From: Agarivorans litoreus
GTDB lineage: Bacteria; Pseudomonadota; Gammaproteobacteria; Enterobacterales; Celerinatantimonadaceae
NCBI RefSeq assembly: GCF_019649015.1
Contig: NZ_BLPI01000001.1
Location: 763,501-827,500, forward strand
DNA: 64,000 nt
Direction: 5' to 3'
Shown here: positions 8,861 to 17,480 of the stretch, piece by piece
How positions within the stretch are numbered: position 1 is the stretch's first letter
Layout: each line of letters opens with the position of its first letter
Position numbers and translations under genes: made by a program
Notes under the pieces: model-generated
Database searches by the model: none
The model's input: only the letters and a program-made list of their open reading frames with translations
Told to the model about the DNA's origin: nothing

Positions 8861-10790
8861 TGTTTCCGTATTGATAGTCAAGTTCATTAGGTGTTAAAAA
8901 CGGTGTAAGTTGCTGCTTACGCCGATACTGGTATACCACTTGGTAGGCCAATACACTTTGCACGTAATGACGGGTTTCTTTAAATGGAATAGATTCGACC
9001 CATACATCGGCAGGCACATTACCACGCTCTTTCAACCAGCGATTAACTCGGTGTGGGCCTGCGTTGTAAGCTGCTGCGGCAAGAATTCGATTGCCTTGAT
9101 AACGATTAAGTAAACCATCGAAGTAGGCACTGCCTAAGCGTATATTATCTTCGGGTTCGAACAATTGGCTTCGTGAACGATAACGGAAACCTATTTTTCT
9201 CGCGGTTTCTTTAGCTGTAGCTGGCATGAGTTGCATTAACCCACGCGCGCCTACCGAGCTTTGTGCCAAGGGATACATGGCACTTTCTTGACGAGCCACG
9301 GCATATAGCAAGCTTGCCTCAACCTGTCGTTTATTAGCAAAATACTCAAACTCTTTAGCGAAACTCAGAGGAAAACGCATTTCCAGCTGATCCCATTGCT
9401 TTGCAACAATGGAGGCTTGAACCGCGAGGTCTTGCCAATCGTTATTAAGTGCTAATACACCTAGATCTAGTTGGCGTAACAAGCTTGAGCGACGTAACAA
9501 GGTATCCCACTCGGTTCGGGCAGAATAATACTCACCCAAAGCAAGTAGTTCAGTAACTTTAAGCACCACAGGGTGTTGATTGAGCTGTTTTAAAGTATCT
9601 TCACTAGTTATATGGCGTTGCTCACCTAGTTGATAGGGTTTCTGTAGAAATTGCGCAGATAAAAAGCCGTGATAGCTTCGTTCTTTAGCCAGCAGCTCTA
9701 GGGTAGGTTGGGCACGTTCTTTCTGCCCCAAAGCCACCAATGAACGAGCTTGCCAGTAGGTCCAGCGCTCTTGCTTTTGCTTTGCTTCAGGAAGGCGGGC
9801 AATCCACAAGCCTATTTGGTCCCATTGCTGCTCAGCTATGGCTAGGCGAATTCGACGCTCAATTGTTGCAGTATCAGGATTAAGGCGTAACTGCCGATCT
9901 GCCCATTTCAATAGCTCAGGGCTTTTGTCACTAATTACTTTGCGGATAAGATAACGTTCAACATTAAGATACAAGGCGTCTGATTTAGCCAGTACTTTCG
10001 ACCAGCGCTCAATATGCTCTACTGCCGACTCCAAGTCTGAGCGAGCTAAACGCTTGATTGCTAACAAGGCTATTTCTTGGTGGCGGCTAGATTGATTTAA
10101 TTTTAACTTACCAGAGCTTAGCACCGCCATTGGCTTAACATAAGCATCAGCTAATAGCTTGGCATCGGCTTTTTTGGAATCAGATAAAGATTTAGCCACA
10201 TACTTCATTAAACTAGGCTTGCTGGCTTGAAAACTCAACAGCATTCGTTGCCAACGTAGTTGATCGCTAATCTTTCCAGCTTTCTGCCAGCTGTCAAATA
10301 AAGGGTCGCAGGCTTTCGGGCGAGAACGGCCATGTACCCATAATTTCTTTGCGCCTTGCCAAGCTTGACTAGCGTCTCCCACTTTAAGTTGAGCGAAATA
10401 ATAGTGGCACTGCAAATCAATACTATTAGGTAGCTTTGGATAAAACTCCAAGTAGCTTTGCCACTGCTTACGCCTCGCTAATTCCAACAAAAAACGGCGC
10501 TGCAGAGCATTACTTAAGTAAGACTGAGGATTTTCTGAAATAAACTGCTCAATCTGGGTACGTGAGACCTTAGGCAACTGACCACGCAACTGATAGTACT
10601 GCAAATGGTCAACCAAGGGGTAAGCGCCAAGCTTTTCAATAGACTTTTCTGCCTGTGCCCACTTATCGGCACGTTGCAGTTTTCTTATATCTTTATAAGA
10701 CTGCTGTTGGGGACTTAACTCTGCAGCATGAGCCATGCCCAAGCTGCCACACACCAAACAAACCAGTACTCGCCAAAACCGCTTGAGCAT
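8850..10790 (-). CDS. slt: Soluble lytic murein transglycosylase
   Basis: The 646-residue periplasmic enzyme has a signal peptide (FWRVLVCLVCGSLGMAHA), a long alpha-helical superhelical U/L domain (about 25-480) and a C-terminal SLT domain (about 485-630). The catalytic Glu is Glu502 in ARQESAMYPLAQSSVGARG, followed by GLMQLMPATA and AAAAYNAGPHRVNRW. It cleaves the MurNAc-GlcNAc bond to give 1,6-anhydromuropeptides. Its length matches E. coli Slt70. It is a single gene, convergent with pdxH. Confidence 0.95.
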   Translation of the reverse strand: MLKRFWRVLVCLVCGSLGMAHAAELSPQQQSYKDIRKLQRADKWAQAEKSIEKLGAYPLVDHLQYYQLRGQLPKVSRTQIEQFISENPQSYLSNALQRRFLLELARRKQWQSYLEFYPKLPNSIDLQCHYYFAQLKVGDASQAWQGAKKLWVHGRSRPKACDPLFDSWQKAGKISDQLRWQRMLLSFQASKPSLMKYVAKSLSDSKKADAKLLADAYVKPMAVLSSGKLKLNQSSRHQEIALLAIKRLARSDLESAVEHIERWSKVLAKSDALYLNVERYLIRKVISDKSPELLKWADRQLRLNPDTATIERRIRLAIAEQQWDQIGLWIARLPEAKQKQERWTYWQARSLVALGQKERAQPTLELLAKERSYHGFLSAQFLQKPYQLGEQRHITSEDTLKQLNQHPVVLKVTELLALGEYYSARTEWDTLLRRSSLLRQLDLGVLALNNDWQDLAVQASIVAKQWDQLEMRFPLSFAKEFEYFANKRQVEASLLYAVARQESAMYPLAQSSVGARGLMQLMPATAKETARKIGFRYRSRSQLFEPEDNIRLGSAYFDGLLNRYQGNRILAAAAYNAGPHRVNRWLKERGNVPADVWVESIPFKETRHYVQSVLAYQVVYQYRRKQQLTPFLTPNELDYQYGNTKG

Positions 10791-10827
10791 TACTAGTGGC
10801 GCCCTATCAAAAAGAAACTACTGATAT

Positions 10828-12399
10828 TTAGATTAACGCAGCATTGATTAATCGGCGAGTATAATCTTGCTTTGCATTAGAAAAAATTTGCTCGGTTTCT
10901 CCCTGCTCAACCAACTGGCCGTGTTGCATCACCATCACCCGATGACACAAGGCGCGGATAACAGCTAAATCGTGGCTAATGAACAGGTAGCTAAGGTTAT
11001 ATTTTACTTGAAGTTTTTTAAGCAACTCCAATAACTGCTTTTGTACCGTACTGTCTAAAGCTGAAGTAGGCTCGTCTAAAATAAGCACTTCAGGTTTCAA
11101 TACCAATGCTCGCGCCAATGAGATCCGCTGACGTTGCCCGCCTGAGAATTCGTGTGGATAACGATGCATAGTTTCTGGCTCGAGACCAACATCCTGTAAG
11201 GCTTCAGAAACGCGTTGCTTAAGCTGCTGCTCGTTAAGCGAAAAGTGTAAACTTAAGCCTTCGCCAATAATCTGTAGCACCGACATACGAGGACTTAAAC
11301 TGGAGAAGGGATCTTGAAACACAATTTGCATAAAACGACGCAGCGGTCGCATCTGTTTTACCCCATAGTCATGAATAAACTCACGCTTAAACGCAATTTC
11401 ACCTTCACTATCAATTAGCCTTAGTACCGCTTGGGCCAAGGTACTCTTACCTGAGCCACTTTCACCTACAATACCCAGTGTTTCTCCGCGTTTTAGATGA
11501 AAATCGATACTGTTAACTGCTTTTATATGATCAACCGTACGCTGCAAAAAGCCACGCTTAATCGGAAACCATACTTTTAGCTTACTGGCTTCAAGTAACA
11601 GCTCTTGTTTAGCTGCTGGAAGCTGCTCACGCACGGGTTCAGAATCTAACAATACCTTTGTATACGCATGTTGCGGAGCGGCAAATAGTTGCTGGCAAGC
11701 GTTTAACTCTACCAATTCACCAGCCTTCATTACTGCGACTCGATCGGCATAGTTACGCACAACATTTAAATCGTGAGTAATAAGCAAAATTGCCATGCCT
11801 AGTTTTTGCTGTAGCTCTTTAAGCAGCTCCAAAATCTGCAATTGAATTGTGACATCCAAGGCTGTGGTCGGCTCGTCAGCAATGAGTAGCTTTGGCTCAG
11901 TGGCTAAGGCCATAGCAATCATCACCCGTTGCCTTTGCCCACCAGAAAGCTCATGAGGAAAGCTGTTTAAACGTTTTTCTGGCTCAACAATGCCCACCAA
12001 GTTTAACAACTCTAACACCCGCTCGCGCGCCTGTTGTTTATGCATGCCTCGGTGTACACACAATACTTCGCTTATTTGTTTTTCAACACTATGAAGAGGA
12101 TTAAGCGAGGTAAGAGGCTCTTGAAATATCATTGCGATTTGGTCGCCACGTAAGGCCTGCAGCAGTTTTTTTGGTTGATTTAGCACCGACTTCTGCTGCA
12201 GTAAAATCTCGCCCTTAACCTCGGCTTTATCGCCCAGCAAAGACAATACCGACAGCGCAGTCACCGATTTCCCGGAACCACTCTCCCCCACCAAGGCCAA
12301 GATCTCACCAGCATAGACATCAAAACTAACTTGCTTTACTACCGGCTCTGGCAAACCAAAACAAACAGATAGCTGTTTTACTTCTAATAACTTGTTCAT
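10828..12399 (-). CDS. yejF: Peptide ABC transporter ATP-binding protein YejF (two fused ATPase domains)
   Basis: The 523-residue protein has two ABC ATPase domains in tandem, each with Walker A (GESGSGKSVTA in the first, GESGSGKSTLA in the second), a LSGGQ-type signature (ELSGGQRQRV, EFSGGQRQRI) and Walker B (LLIADEPTTALD, VLILDEPTSALD). It powers the YejABEF importer of oligopeptides, which in enteric bacteria also takes up microcin C. It is the last gene of the yejABEF operon, 10 bp after yejE. Confidence 0.95.
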   Translation of the reverse strand: MNKLLEVKQLSVCFGLPEPVVKQVSFDVYAGEILALVGESGSGKSVTALSVLSLLGDKAEVKGEILLQQKSVLNQPKKLLQALRGDQIAMIFQEPLTSLNPLHSVEKQISEVLCVHRGMHKQQARERVLELLNLVGIVEPEKRLNSFPHELSGGQRQRVMIAMALATEPKLLIADEPTTALDVTIQLQILELLKELQQKLGMAILLITHDLNVVRNYADRVAVMKAGELVELNACQQLFAAPQHAYTKVLLDSEPVREQLPAAKQELLLEASKLKVWFPIKRGFLQRTVDHIKAVNSIDFHLKRGETLGIVGESGSGKSTLAQAVLRLIDSEGEIAFKREFIHDYGVKQMRPLRRFMQIVFQDPFSSLSPRMSVLQIIGEGLSLHFSLNEQQLKQRVSEALQDVGLEPETMHRYPHEFSGGQRQRISLARALVLKPEVLILDEPTSALDSTVQKQLLELLKKLQVKYNLSYLFISHDLAVIRALCHRVMVMQHGQLVEQGETEQIFSNAKQDYTRRLINAALI

Positions 12400-12409
12400 T
12401 GTTAGCTAC

Positions 12410-13462
12410 CTACACTCGTTTTCTAGGGTCGAAAGCATCACGGGCTGCTTCACCAATAAATACCAACAACACTAAAATAATCGACATAGAAAAGAATGCA
12501 GTTATCCCTAACCAAGGCGCTTGCAGATTGTTCTTTCCTTGCGCCACCATTTCACCTAACGAAGGCGAGCCTGGCGGCAAACCAAAGCCTAGGTAATCTA
12601 AACCCGTTAAAGCAGTAAGCCCGCCAATAAAAATAAACGGCATAAAGGTTAACGTAGCAATCATCGCATTAGGCAAGATATGTCGTGCCATTATCGCTCG
12701 GTCGCCGACACCTAAGGCACGGGCCGCTTTTACATACTCTAAATTACGGCCTCGTAAAAACTCTGCACGTACTACATCAACCAAACTCATCCAGCTAAAT
12801 AGCAGCAATATGCCTAATAACCACCAAAAGTTTGGCTGCACTAAGCTAGAAAGAATGATTAGCAAGAACATTTGCGGCATGCCTGACCAAATCTCAATGA
12901 AGCGCTGGCCAAACAGATCGACACGTCCGCCAAAGTAGCCTTGCATAGCACCTACCGCTACACCAATTACCGAGCTGCTAATCGCCAGAACTAAGGCAAA
13001 CAATACCGACAAACGAAAGCCATACAATAAGCGCGAGAAAACATCTCGGCCTTGGTCATCGGTACCTAACCAGTTAACACCAGTAGGTGGAGAAGGCGAT
13101 GGCACATTAAGGTTGTAATTTATGGTTCCGTAAGAAAAACGCACCGGTGGCCACAACATCCACCCACCTTGTTCTGTAATCAACTCTTGAATGTAAGGGT
13201 CCGAATAATCAGCCGCTAAATCGAAGTCTCCTCCAAAATCTAGCTCGGTGTATTCACTCACTACCGGCATCATCCATTGCTGTTGGTAGCGAATTAACAC
13301 GGGTTTATCATTAGCAATAAATTCAGCAAATAAGCTAGTGAAAAACAGCAAAATAAATAGCCAAAAACTCCAGTAACCACGACGGTTAGCTTTAAACTGC
13401 AACCAACGACGCTGATTGAGCGGGCTTGCTTTAGCACGTTTCCATTGAGCTACAACTCCCAT
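12410..13462 (-). CDS. yejE: Peptide ABC transporter permease YejE
   Basis: This inner-membrane permease of the DppC/OppC type is about 350 residues from ATG 13462 (MGVVAQWKRAKASPLNQRRW), which follows the yejB stop by one base; a longer frame would overlap yejB by 35 bp. It has an N-terminal membrane helix, a large periplasmic loop typical of YejE, and about five C-terminal helices with the EAA-type loop VRAEFLRGRNLEYVKAARALG that docks with YejF. Confidence 0.93.
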   Translation of the reverse strand: MGVVAQWKRAKASPLNQRRWLQFKANRRGYWSFWLFILLFFTSLFAEFIANDKPVLIRYQQQWMMPVVSEYTELDFGGDFDLAADYSDPYIQELITEQGGWMLWPPVRFSYGTINYNLNVPSPSPPTGVNWLGTDDQGRDVFSRLLYGFRLSVLFALVLAISSSVIGVAVGAMQGYFGGRVDLFGQRFIEIWSGMPQMFLLIILSSLVQPNFWWLLGILLLFSWMSLVDVVRAEFLRGRNLEYVKAARALGVGDRAIMARHILPNAMIATLTFMPFIFIGGLTALTGLDYLGFGLPPGSPSLGEMVAQGKNNLQAPWLGITAFFSMSIILVLLVFIGEAARDAFDPRKRV

Positions 13463-13463
13463 G

Positions 13464-14555
13464 CTAATGCCTCCCCTCAAAGTTAATCCGAGGGTCAATC
13501 ATGGTATAGGTAATATCACTTATCAGCTTAAGCACTAAACCAATTAAGGTAGACATATACAAGGTACCAAACACCACAGGGTAATCACGATTAACCACCG
13601 CCTCAAAGCCCAGCAAACCCAAGCCATCGAGAGAGAAAATAACTTCGATCATGAATGAACCGGTTAAGAAAATACTGATTAAAGTTGCAGGTAAACTCGA
13701 GATAACCAGTAACATCGCATTACGAAAAACATGGCCGTAAAGTACCCGATTTTCGGTTAAGCCCTTAGCGCGCGCAGTAAGCACATATTGCTTGTTAATC
13801 TCATCTAGGAAGGAGTTTTTGGTCAGCATAGTTAGGGTGGCAAAACTGCTAATTACCATTGCCGTTACCGGTAAGGCGAGGTGCCAAAAGTAATCACCCA
13901 CTTTGCCTAGCAAGCTTAGTTCGTCCCAGTTGCTGGACGTTAACCCACGCAACGGGAACCAATCCCAATAACTGCCACCAGCAAAAAGCACAATCAGCAT
14001 AATCGCGAATAAGAAATTGGGAATGGCAAAACCAATGGTAACCGCCGTTGAACTCCATATATCAAAGCGGCTGCCGTGTTGCACCGCTTTGCGGATGCCT
14101 AATGGAATGGAGATCCCGTAGACTAGTAGAGTGGTCCATAAGCCCAAGGAAATAGACACCGGCATCTTTTCTAGAATTAAATCAACGACAGAGCTGTCAC
14201 GATAAAAACTGTCGCCAAAGTCGAAACGAAGGTAGTTGCCTAGCATCTCAAAATAGCGCTCGTGTAAGGGTTTATCAAAACCATACAGTTGCTCTAGCTC
14301 TTCAACCAGCTCTGGTGGTAAACCTTGTGCTCCGCGATACTGGCTAGAACTCCCGCCATTATTAGATTGAATAATCTCGGTATCTACACCGGAATCAACG
14401 CGGCGAGTAGCTGAGGTATCAATGCCTTGTATCTTAGCAATGGCTTGCTCAACCGGCCCACCCGGTGCAGATTGAATAATAATGAAATTAAGAGTCATGA
14501 TCCCCAGCAATGTGGGGATCATCAATAATAAACGTCGAAGAATGTAGCTAGTCAT
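13464..14555 (-). CDS. yejB: Peptide ABC transporter permease YejB
   Basis: The inner-membrane permease begins [18 protein letters not shown], matching the YejB family start; an in-frame TTG 15 bp upstream is less likely and would overlap yejA. About six membrane helices surround the EAA loop [21 protein letters not shown]. It carries the family's long soluble insertion after the first helix ([13 protein letters not shown] onward). It lies 7 bp downstream of yejA. With YejE it forms the channel for peptides delivered by YejA. Confidence 0.92.
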   Translation of the reverse strand: MTSYILRRLLLMIPTLLGIMTLNFIIIQSAPGGPVEQAIAKIQGIDTSATRRVDSGVDTEIIQSNNGGSSSQYRGAQGLPPELVEELEQLYGFDKPLHERYFEMLGNYLRFDFGDSFYRDSSVVDLILEKMPVSISLGLWTTLLVYGISIPLGIRKAVQHGSRFDIWSSTAVTIGFAIPNFLFAIMLIVLFAGGSYWDWFPLRGLTSSNWDELSLLGKVGDYFWHLALPVTAMVISSFATLTMLTKNSFLDEINKQYVLTARAKGLTENRVLYGHVFRNAMLLVISSLPATLISIFLTGSFMIEVIFSLDGLGLLGFEAVVNRDYPVVFGTLYMSTLIGLVLKLISDITYTMIDPRINFEGRH

Positions 14556-14562
14556 TGGGTAA

Positions 14563-16335
14563 CTATTCAACCCACCAGCTATCTAAACCCAGCGCATATT
14601 TAGGGTTACGCTCAGGTCGTTTAAGTTTATCCCAATAGGCCACTCGCCAAGCATTTAAGTGCCATTGCGGCACTACGTAATAAGACCACAACAATACTCG
14701 GTCTAAGGCACGGGTTGCATCTATAAGTGCTTGTCGGTCCTCGGCAGCAATTACCGCTTCAATCAACGAGTCGATAACCGGGCTATTTACACCAATGATA
14801 TTACGCGAACCAACTTGCTCAGCCGCTTTACTTCCCCAAAAGTCACGCTGTTCATTACCCGGAGATGACGACTGACCAAAGCTGCCAACCACCATATCAA
14901 AATCAAAGTTCTGCACCCGATTCACATATTGAGATACATCAACTACGCGAACTTCGGTGCTAATGCCAATTTTTTGTAAGTTGCGCGTGTAAGGTAATAC
15001 GATGCGCTCAAAACTCTTTTGGTATAGCAAAAACTCAATGTGCATTTGCTTGCCGTTAGCATCCAGCAGTTTGCCTTTGTTTAAACTCCAACCCGCCTCT
15101 TTTAGCAGCGCTAAAGCTTGACGCATTTGTGGCCTAATATTACCGTCGCCACGGGTTTTATCTAAAGTAAATTCTTTAGTGAATAACTCTTGCGGCAGCT
15201 GCTTTTTAAAAGGCTCCAACAATGCCAACTCACCCCCCTCTGGTAAGCCCGTTGATGCTAACTCTGAAGCAGCAAAATAGCTGTTCGTGCGTTTGTATGC
15301 CCCGTAAAAAAGTTGCTCGTTAGTCCATTCAAAATCAAACAACAAACCAATCGCTTTACGCACTTCGGTTTGCTTGAACAAATCGCGACGGGTATTAAAT
15401 ACAAAGCCCTGCATGCCTTGTGGATTTTCGTTACTTAAGGTGTCGGTATGTACTTTGCCGCTATCAAACATTGGGCCGGTATATGCGGTTGCCCAGTCCT
15501 TAGCACTGGTTTCGATGCGGTAATCAATACGGCCCGATTTAAACGCTTCTAGCGCTACTGACGAATCTCGGTAGTACTCATATTTAATCTCAGCAAAATT
15601 ATGTCGCCCTCGATTAATCGGTAAATCCTTAGCCCAATAATCCTCTACCAGTTGGTAACTCACCGAGCGGCCAGTATCAAACTCGCCCAGTTTATAAGGA
15701 CCAGAGCCAAGCGGAATGGTTAAATCGGCTTTAGAAAAGTCATGTTTTTGCCAAAAGTGCTTAGGCAATATCGGCAGTTGCCCCAAGATAAGTGGTAACT
15801 CGCGATTGGTGCCATCAGCAAAGGTAAAACGCACACTAGATGCAGACTCGGCTTTTACCTCTTTAACACTGCCGTAATAAGCACGATAAAAAGGTGCACC
15901 TTTTTCGATCAATAAGTTAAAGGTAAAAACAACATCTTCTGCAGTGACTGGTTTGCCATCGTGAAAACGCGCTTCAGGACGAAGGTTAAAGCGAACCCAA
16001 GAACGATCCGCTGGTAAATCGATACTCTCGGCCAGCAAACCGTATTGAGCGAATGCTTCATCATCGTTGCTGGTTAACAAGGTGTCGTATATCTGGCCAA
16101 CACCTGCGGCAGAATTGCCTTTAACGATGAAGGGGTTAAAAGTATCAAAGGTGCCTTGTGCTTCATGGGTCACACTGCCCTGCTTGGGCGCATTAACATT
16201 CACATAAGGAAGATGGCTAAAATCTGCGGCTAAGGCAGGTTCACCGTGCATCACTAGGGCGTGGGAGCGAACAAAATCTTCGGCATGAGCTACGTTTAAA
16301 ACCAAAAGTGCAAAAGCCGATAACAGCCATTTCAT
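14563..16335 (-). CDS. yejA: Periplasmic peptide-binding protein YejA
   Basis: The 590-residue solute-binding protein of the DppA/OppA class has a Sec signal peptide ([15 protein letters not shown], cleavage near residue 18). Family 5 features include [21 protein letters not shown] and the closing [18 protein letters not shown]. It captures oligopeptides in the periplasm for YejBE-F. It is the first gene of the operon, so the promoter should lie in the gap upstream of 16335. Confidence 0.93.
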   Translation of the reverse strand: MKWLLSAFALLVLNVAHAEDFVRSHALVMHGEPALAADFSHLPYVNVNAPKQGSVTHEAQGTFDTFNPFIVKGNSAAGVGQIYDTLLTSNDDEAFAQYGLLAESIDLPADRSWVRFNLRPEARFHDGKPVTAEDVVFTFNLLIEKGAPFYRAYYGSVKEVKAESASSVRFTFADGTNRELPLILGQLPILPKHFWQKHDFSKADLTIPLGSGPYKLGEFDTGRSVSYQLVEDYWAKDLPINRGRHNFAEIKYEYYRDSSVALEAFKSGRIDYRIETSAKDWATAYTGPMFDSGKVHTDTLSNENPQGMQGFVFNTRRDLFKQTEVRKAIGLLFDFEWTNEQLFYGAYKRTNSYFAASELASTGLPEGGELALLEPFKKQLPQELFTKEFTLDKTRGDGNIRPQMRQALALLKEAGWSLNKGKLLDANGKQMHIEFLLYQKSFERIVLPYTRNLQKIGISTEVRVVDVSQYVNRVQNFDFDMVVGSFGQSSSPGNEQRDFWGSKAAEQVGSRNIIGVNSPVIDSLIEAVIAAEDRQALIDATRALDRVLLWSYYVVPQWHLNAWRVAYWDKLKRPERNPKYALGLDSWWVE

Positions 16336-16874
16336 GATACGCGGTTCCTTATTGAGTGAGTCGAATCATCAACTTAACTAATATCTAGTTCTAGTTATAA
16401 CCGACTCGAAAGCAAAAGATAAAGGGCTATTAGCCAAATTTTCTCTGAAAACGCTGAATATATTACTCCAAGGCCTCAGCAGTTATTGCTTTGATGGATA
16501 AATAGCCTTGATAGAAAGTACAGCCCTTTGGTTTTAGCGGATATGACGATGAAAATACGCAGGGGAATTCAAAACGGAGGTCTTGGAATAACAATTAGCT
16601 GCAGTCACCACCAACGGAGCAAGACATCCTTTCATAGTTAAACAGTCAACCATCAAATTGCGAACAACAAGCATTTGTTATTCATTCCAATGTGCCCAAG
16701 TTCGCCATAACATTCAAGCGATTTTGAGTAATTTATAACACTTTTCGCTAAGCAATCACATTCACAAGCTCAGCCAATTTAACCCTTAAGAAATAGTGAT
16801 CTAGATCTGGTTTTTTATTTATGAAAGTCGTATTCTGGAGTTGAAATAATTACTAGAGAGTCTTTGGGAGGCTT
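16336..16874. other. Intergenic region between divergent yejA and raiA
   Basis: About 540 bp without a convincing gene. It must hold the promoters of both flanking genes. A good Shine-Dalgarno (GGGAGG) sits just before the raiA ATG. I saw no strong sigma-70 pair, hairpin terminator or regulator palindrome that I would defend. Confidence 0.6.
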
Positions 16875-17249
16875 ATGATTATTGATATTACCAGCAAAAC
16901 AATTTCTATTACCCCAACCATTCGTGAGCACATTGCCGCGCGCTTTGAGAAGCTAGAAAAAAACCAAATTCCGCTCATATCACCAAAAGTGATTATCACC
17001 ACCGACAATAAAAAGGTAAAAGTAGAAGCGAAGATCAATCTGCCAAACGGACAATTGTTTGCCAGCGATGAACATCAAGACCTGAGCGTTGCCATTAACA
17101 ATTTAGGGCAAAAACTTGAACGCCAGTTACACCGCTTCCAAGATAAGCCTAATGCGCACCGCGCTAGCCGCTCTGGAAAAGATTTTTTACGCTCGCCGAG
17201 TGAAGTAGACGATGGCGAGCCTAATCCCGAGGATGAACAAGCCGCATAA
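16875..17249 (+). CDS. raiA: Ribosome-associated inhibitor A (short HPF/YfiA family)
   Basis: The 124-residue protein has the HPF/RaiA fold over residues 1-95 (IDITSKTISITPTIREHIAARFEKLEK) and an acidic, disordered tail (SPSEVDDGEPNPEDEQAA) like that of E. coli RaiA, which blocks 100S dimer formation. It binds the 30S decoding region and stabilises idle 70S ribosomes in cold or stationary phase. Position immediately before pheL-pheA is the standard gammaproteobacterial arrangement and supports RaiA over Hpf. Confidence 0.93.
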   Translation: MIIDITSKTISITPTIREHIAARFEKLEKNQIPLISPKVIITTDNKKVKVEAKINLPNGQLFASDEHQDLSVAINNLGQKLERQLHRFQDKPNAHRASRSGKDFLRSPSEVDDGEPNPEDEQAA

Positions 17250-17263
17250 AGGCTAAATAAAGA

Positions 17264-17295
17264 GTAATACCAAGCAACTAATCGCTTGGTATTAC
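17264..17295 (+). terminator. 12-bp perfect hairpin after raiA
   Basis: GTAATACCAAGC and GCTTGGTATTAC pair over 12 bp with an 8-nt loop, 15 nt past the raiA stop. No clean T-tract follows, so termination would be weak or Rho-assisted; the hairpin may instead protect the raiA 3' end or isolate the pheL region. Confidence 0.45.
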
Positions 17296-17330
17296 TTGAC
17301 TTTCCCCTGATTGCTTTTTAGTCTGGCGTC

Positions 17331-17387
17331 ATGAAAATATTCAACACCCGATTTTTGTTTGGTTTCTTTTTTACTCCACCCTTTTAG
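17331..17387 (+). CDS. pheL: pheA operon leader peptide (PheL)
   Basis: The 18-residue peptide MKIFNTRFLFGFFFTPPF has seven phenylalanines, five of them clustered at positions 8-14, and closely resembles E. coli PheL in its FFF run and proline-rich end. The stop codon abuts GGGAGGC, which can pair with the first arm of the downstream terminator, so ribosome position would decide whether the terminator forms. No clear Shine-Dalgarno precedes the ATG, which is unusual. The gene is too short for normal gene callers. Confidence 0.88.
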   Translation: MKIFNTRFLFGFFFTPPF

Positions 17388-17462
17388 GGAGGCGAACGGA
17401 ATTGGTGTAAAAACGAAAACACACAGAATCCATAAAGCCTCCTTCTTAGGAGGCTTTTTTGT
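17385..17462 (+). promoter_or_regulatory. Phenylalanine attenuator of pheA
   Basis: The terminator is AAGCCTCC / GGAGGCTT followed by TTTT (about 17435-17460), ending 20 nt before pheA. The alternative antiterminator arm GGGAGGC at 17387-17393 is complementary to GCCTCC at 17437-17442. A CTCC in the last leader codons can pair with that same arm. Ribosome stalling at Phe codons would free GGGAGGC to sequester GCCTCC and allow read-through; a ribosome at the stop would cover it and let the terminator fold. The layout is seen directly; the mechanism is inferred from E. coli pheA. Confidence 0.88.
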
Positions 17463-17480
17463 TAACAGGGAATACAACAG

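Noticed and set aside
16543-16641. A 32-codon frame in the yejA-raiA gap
   Set aside because: No convincing ribosome site, no hydrophobic or repeated pattern, no terminator linked to it.
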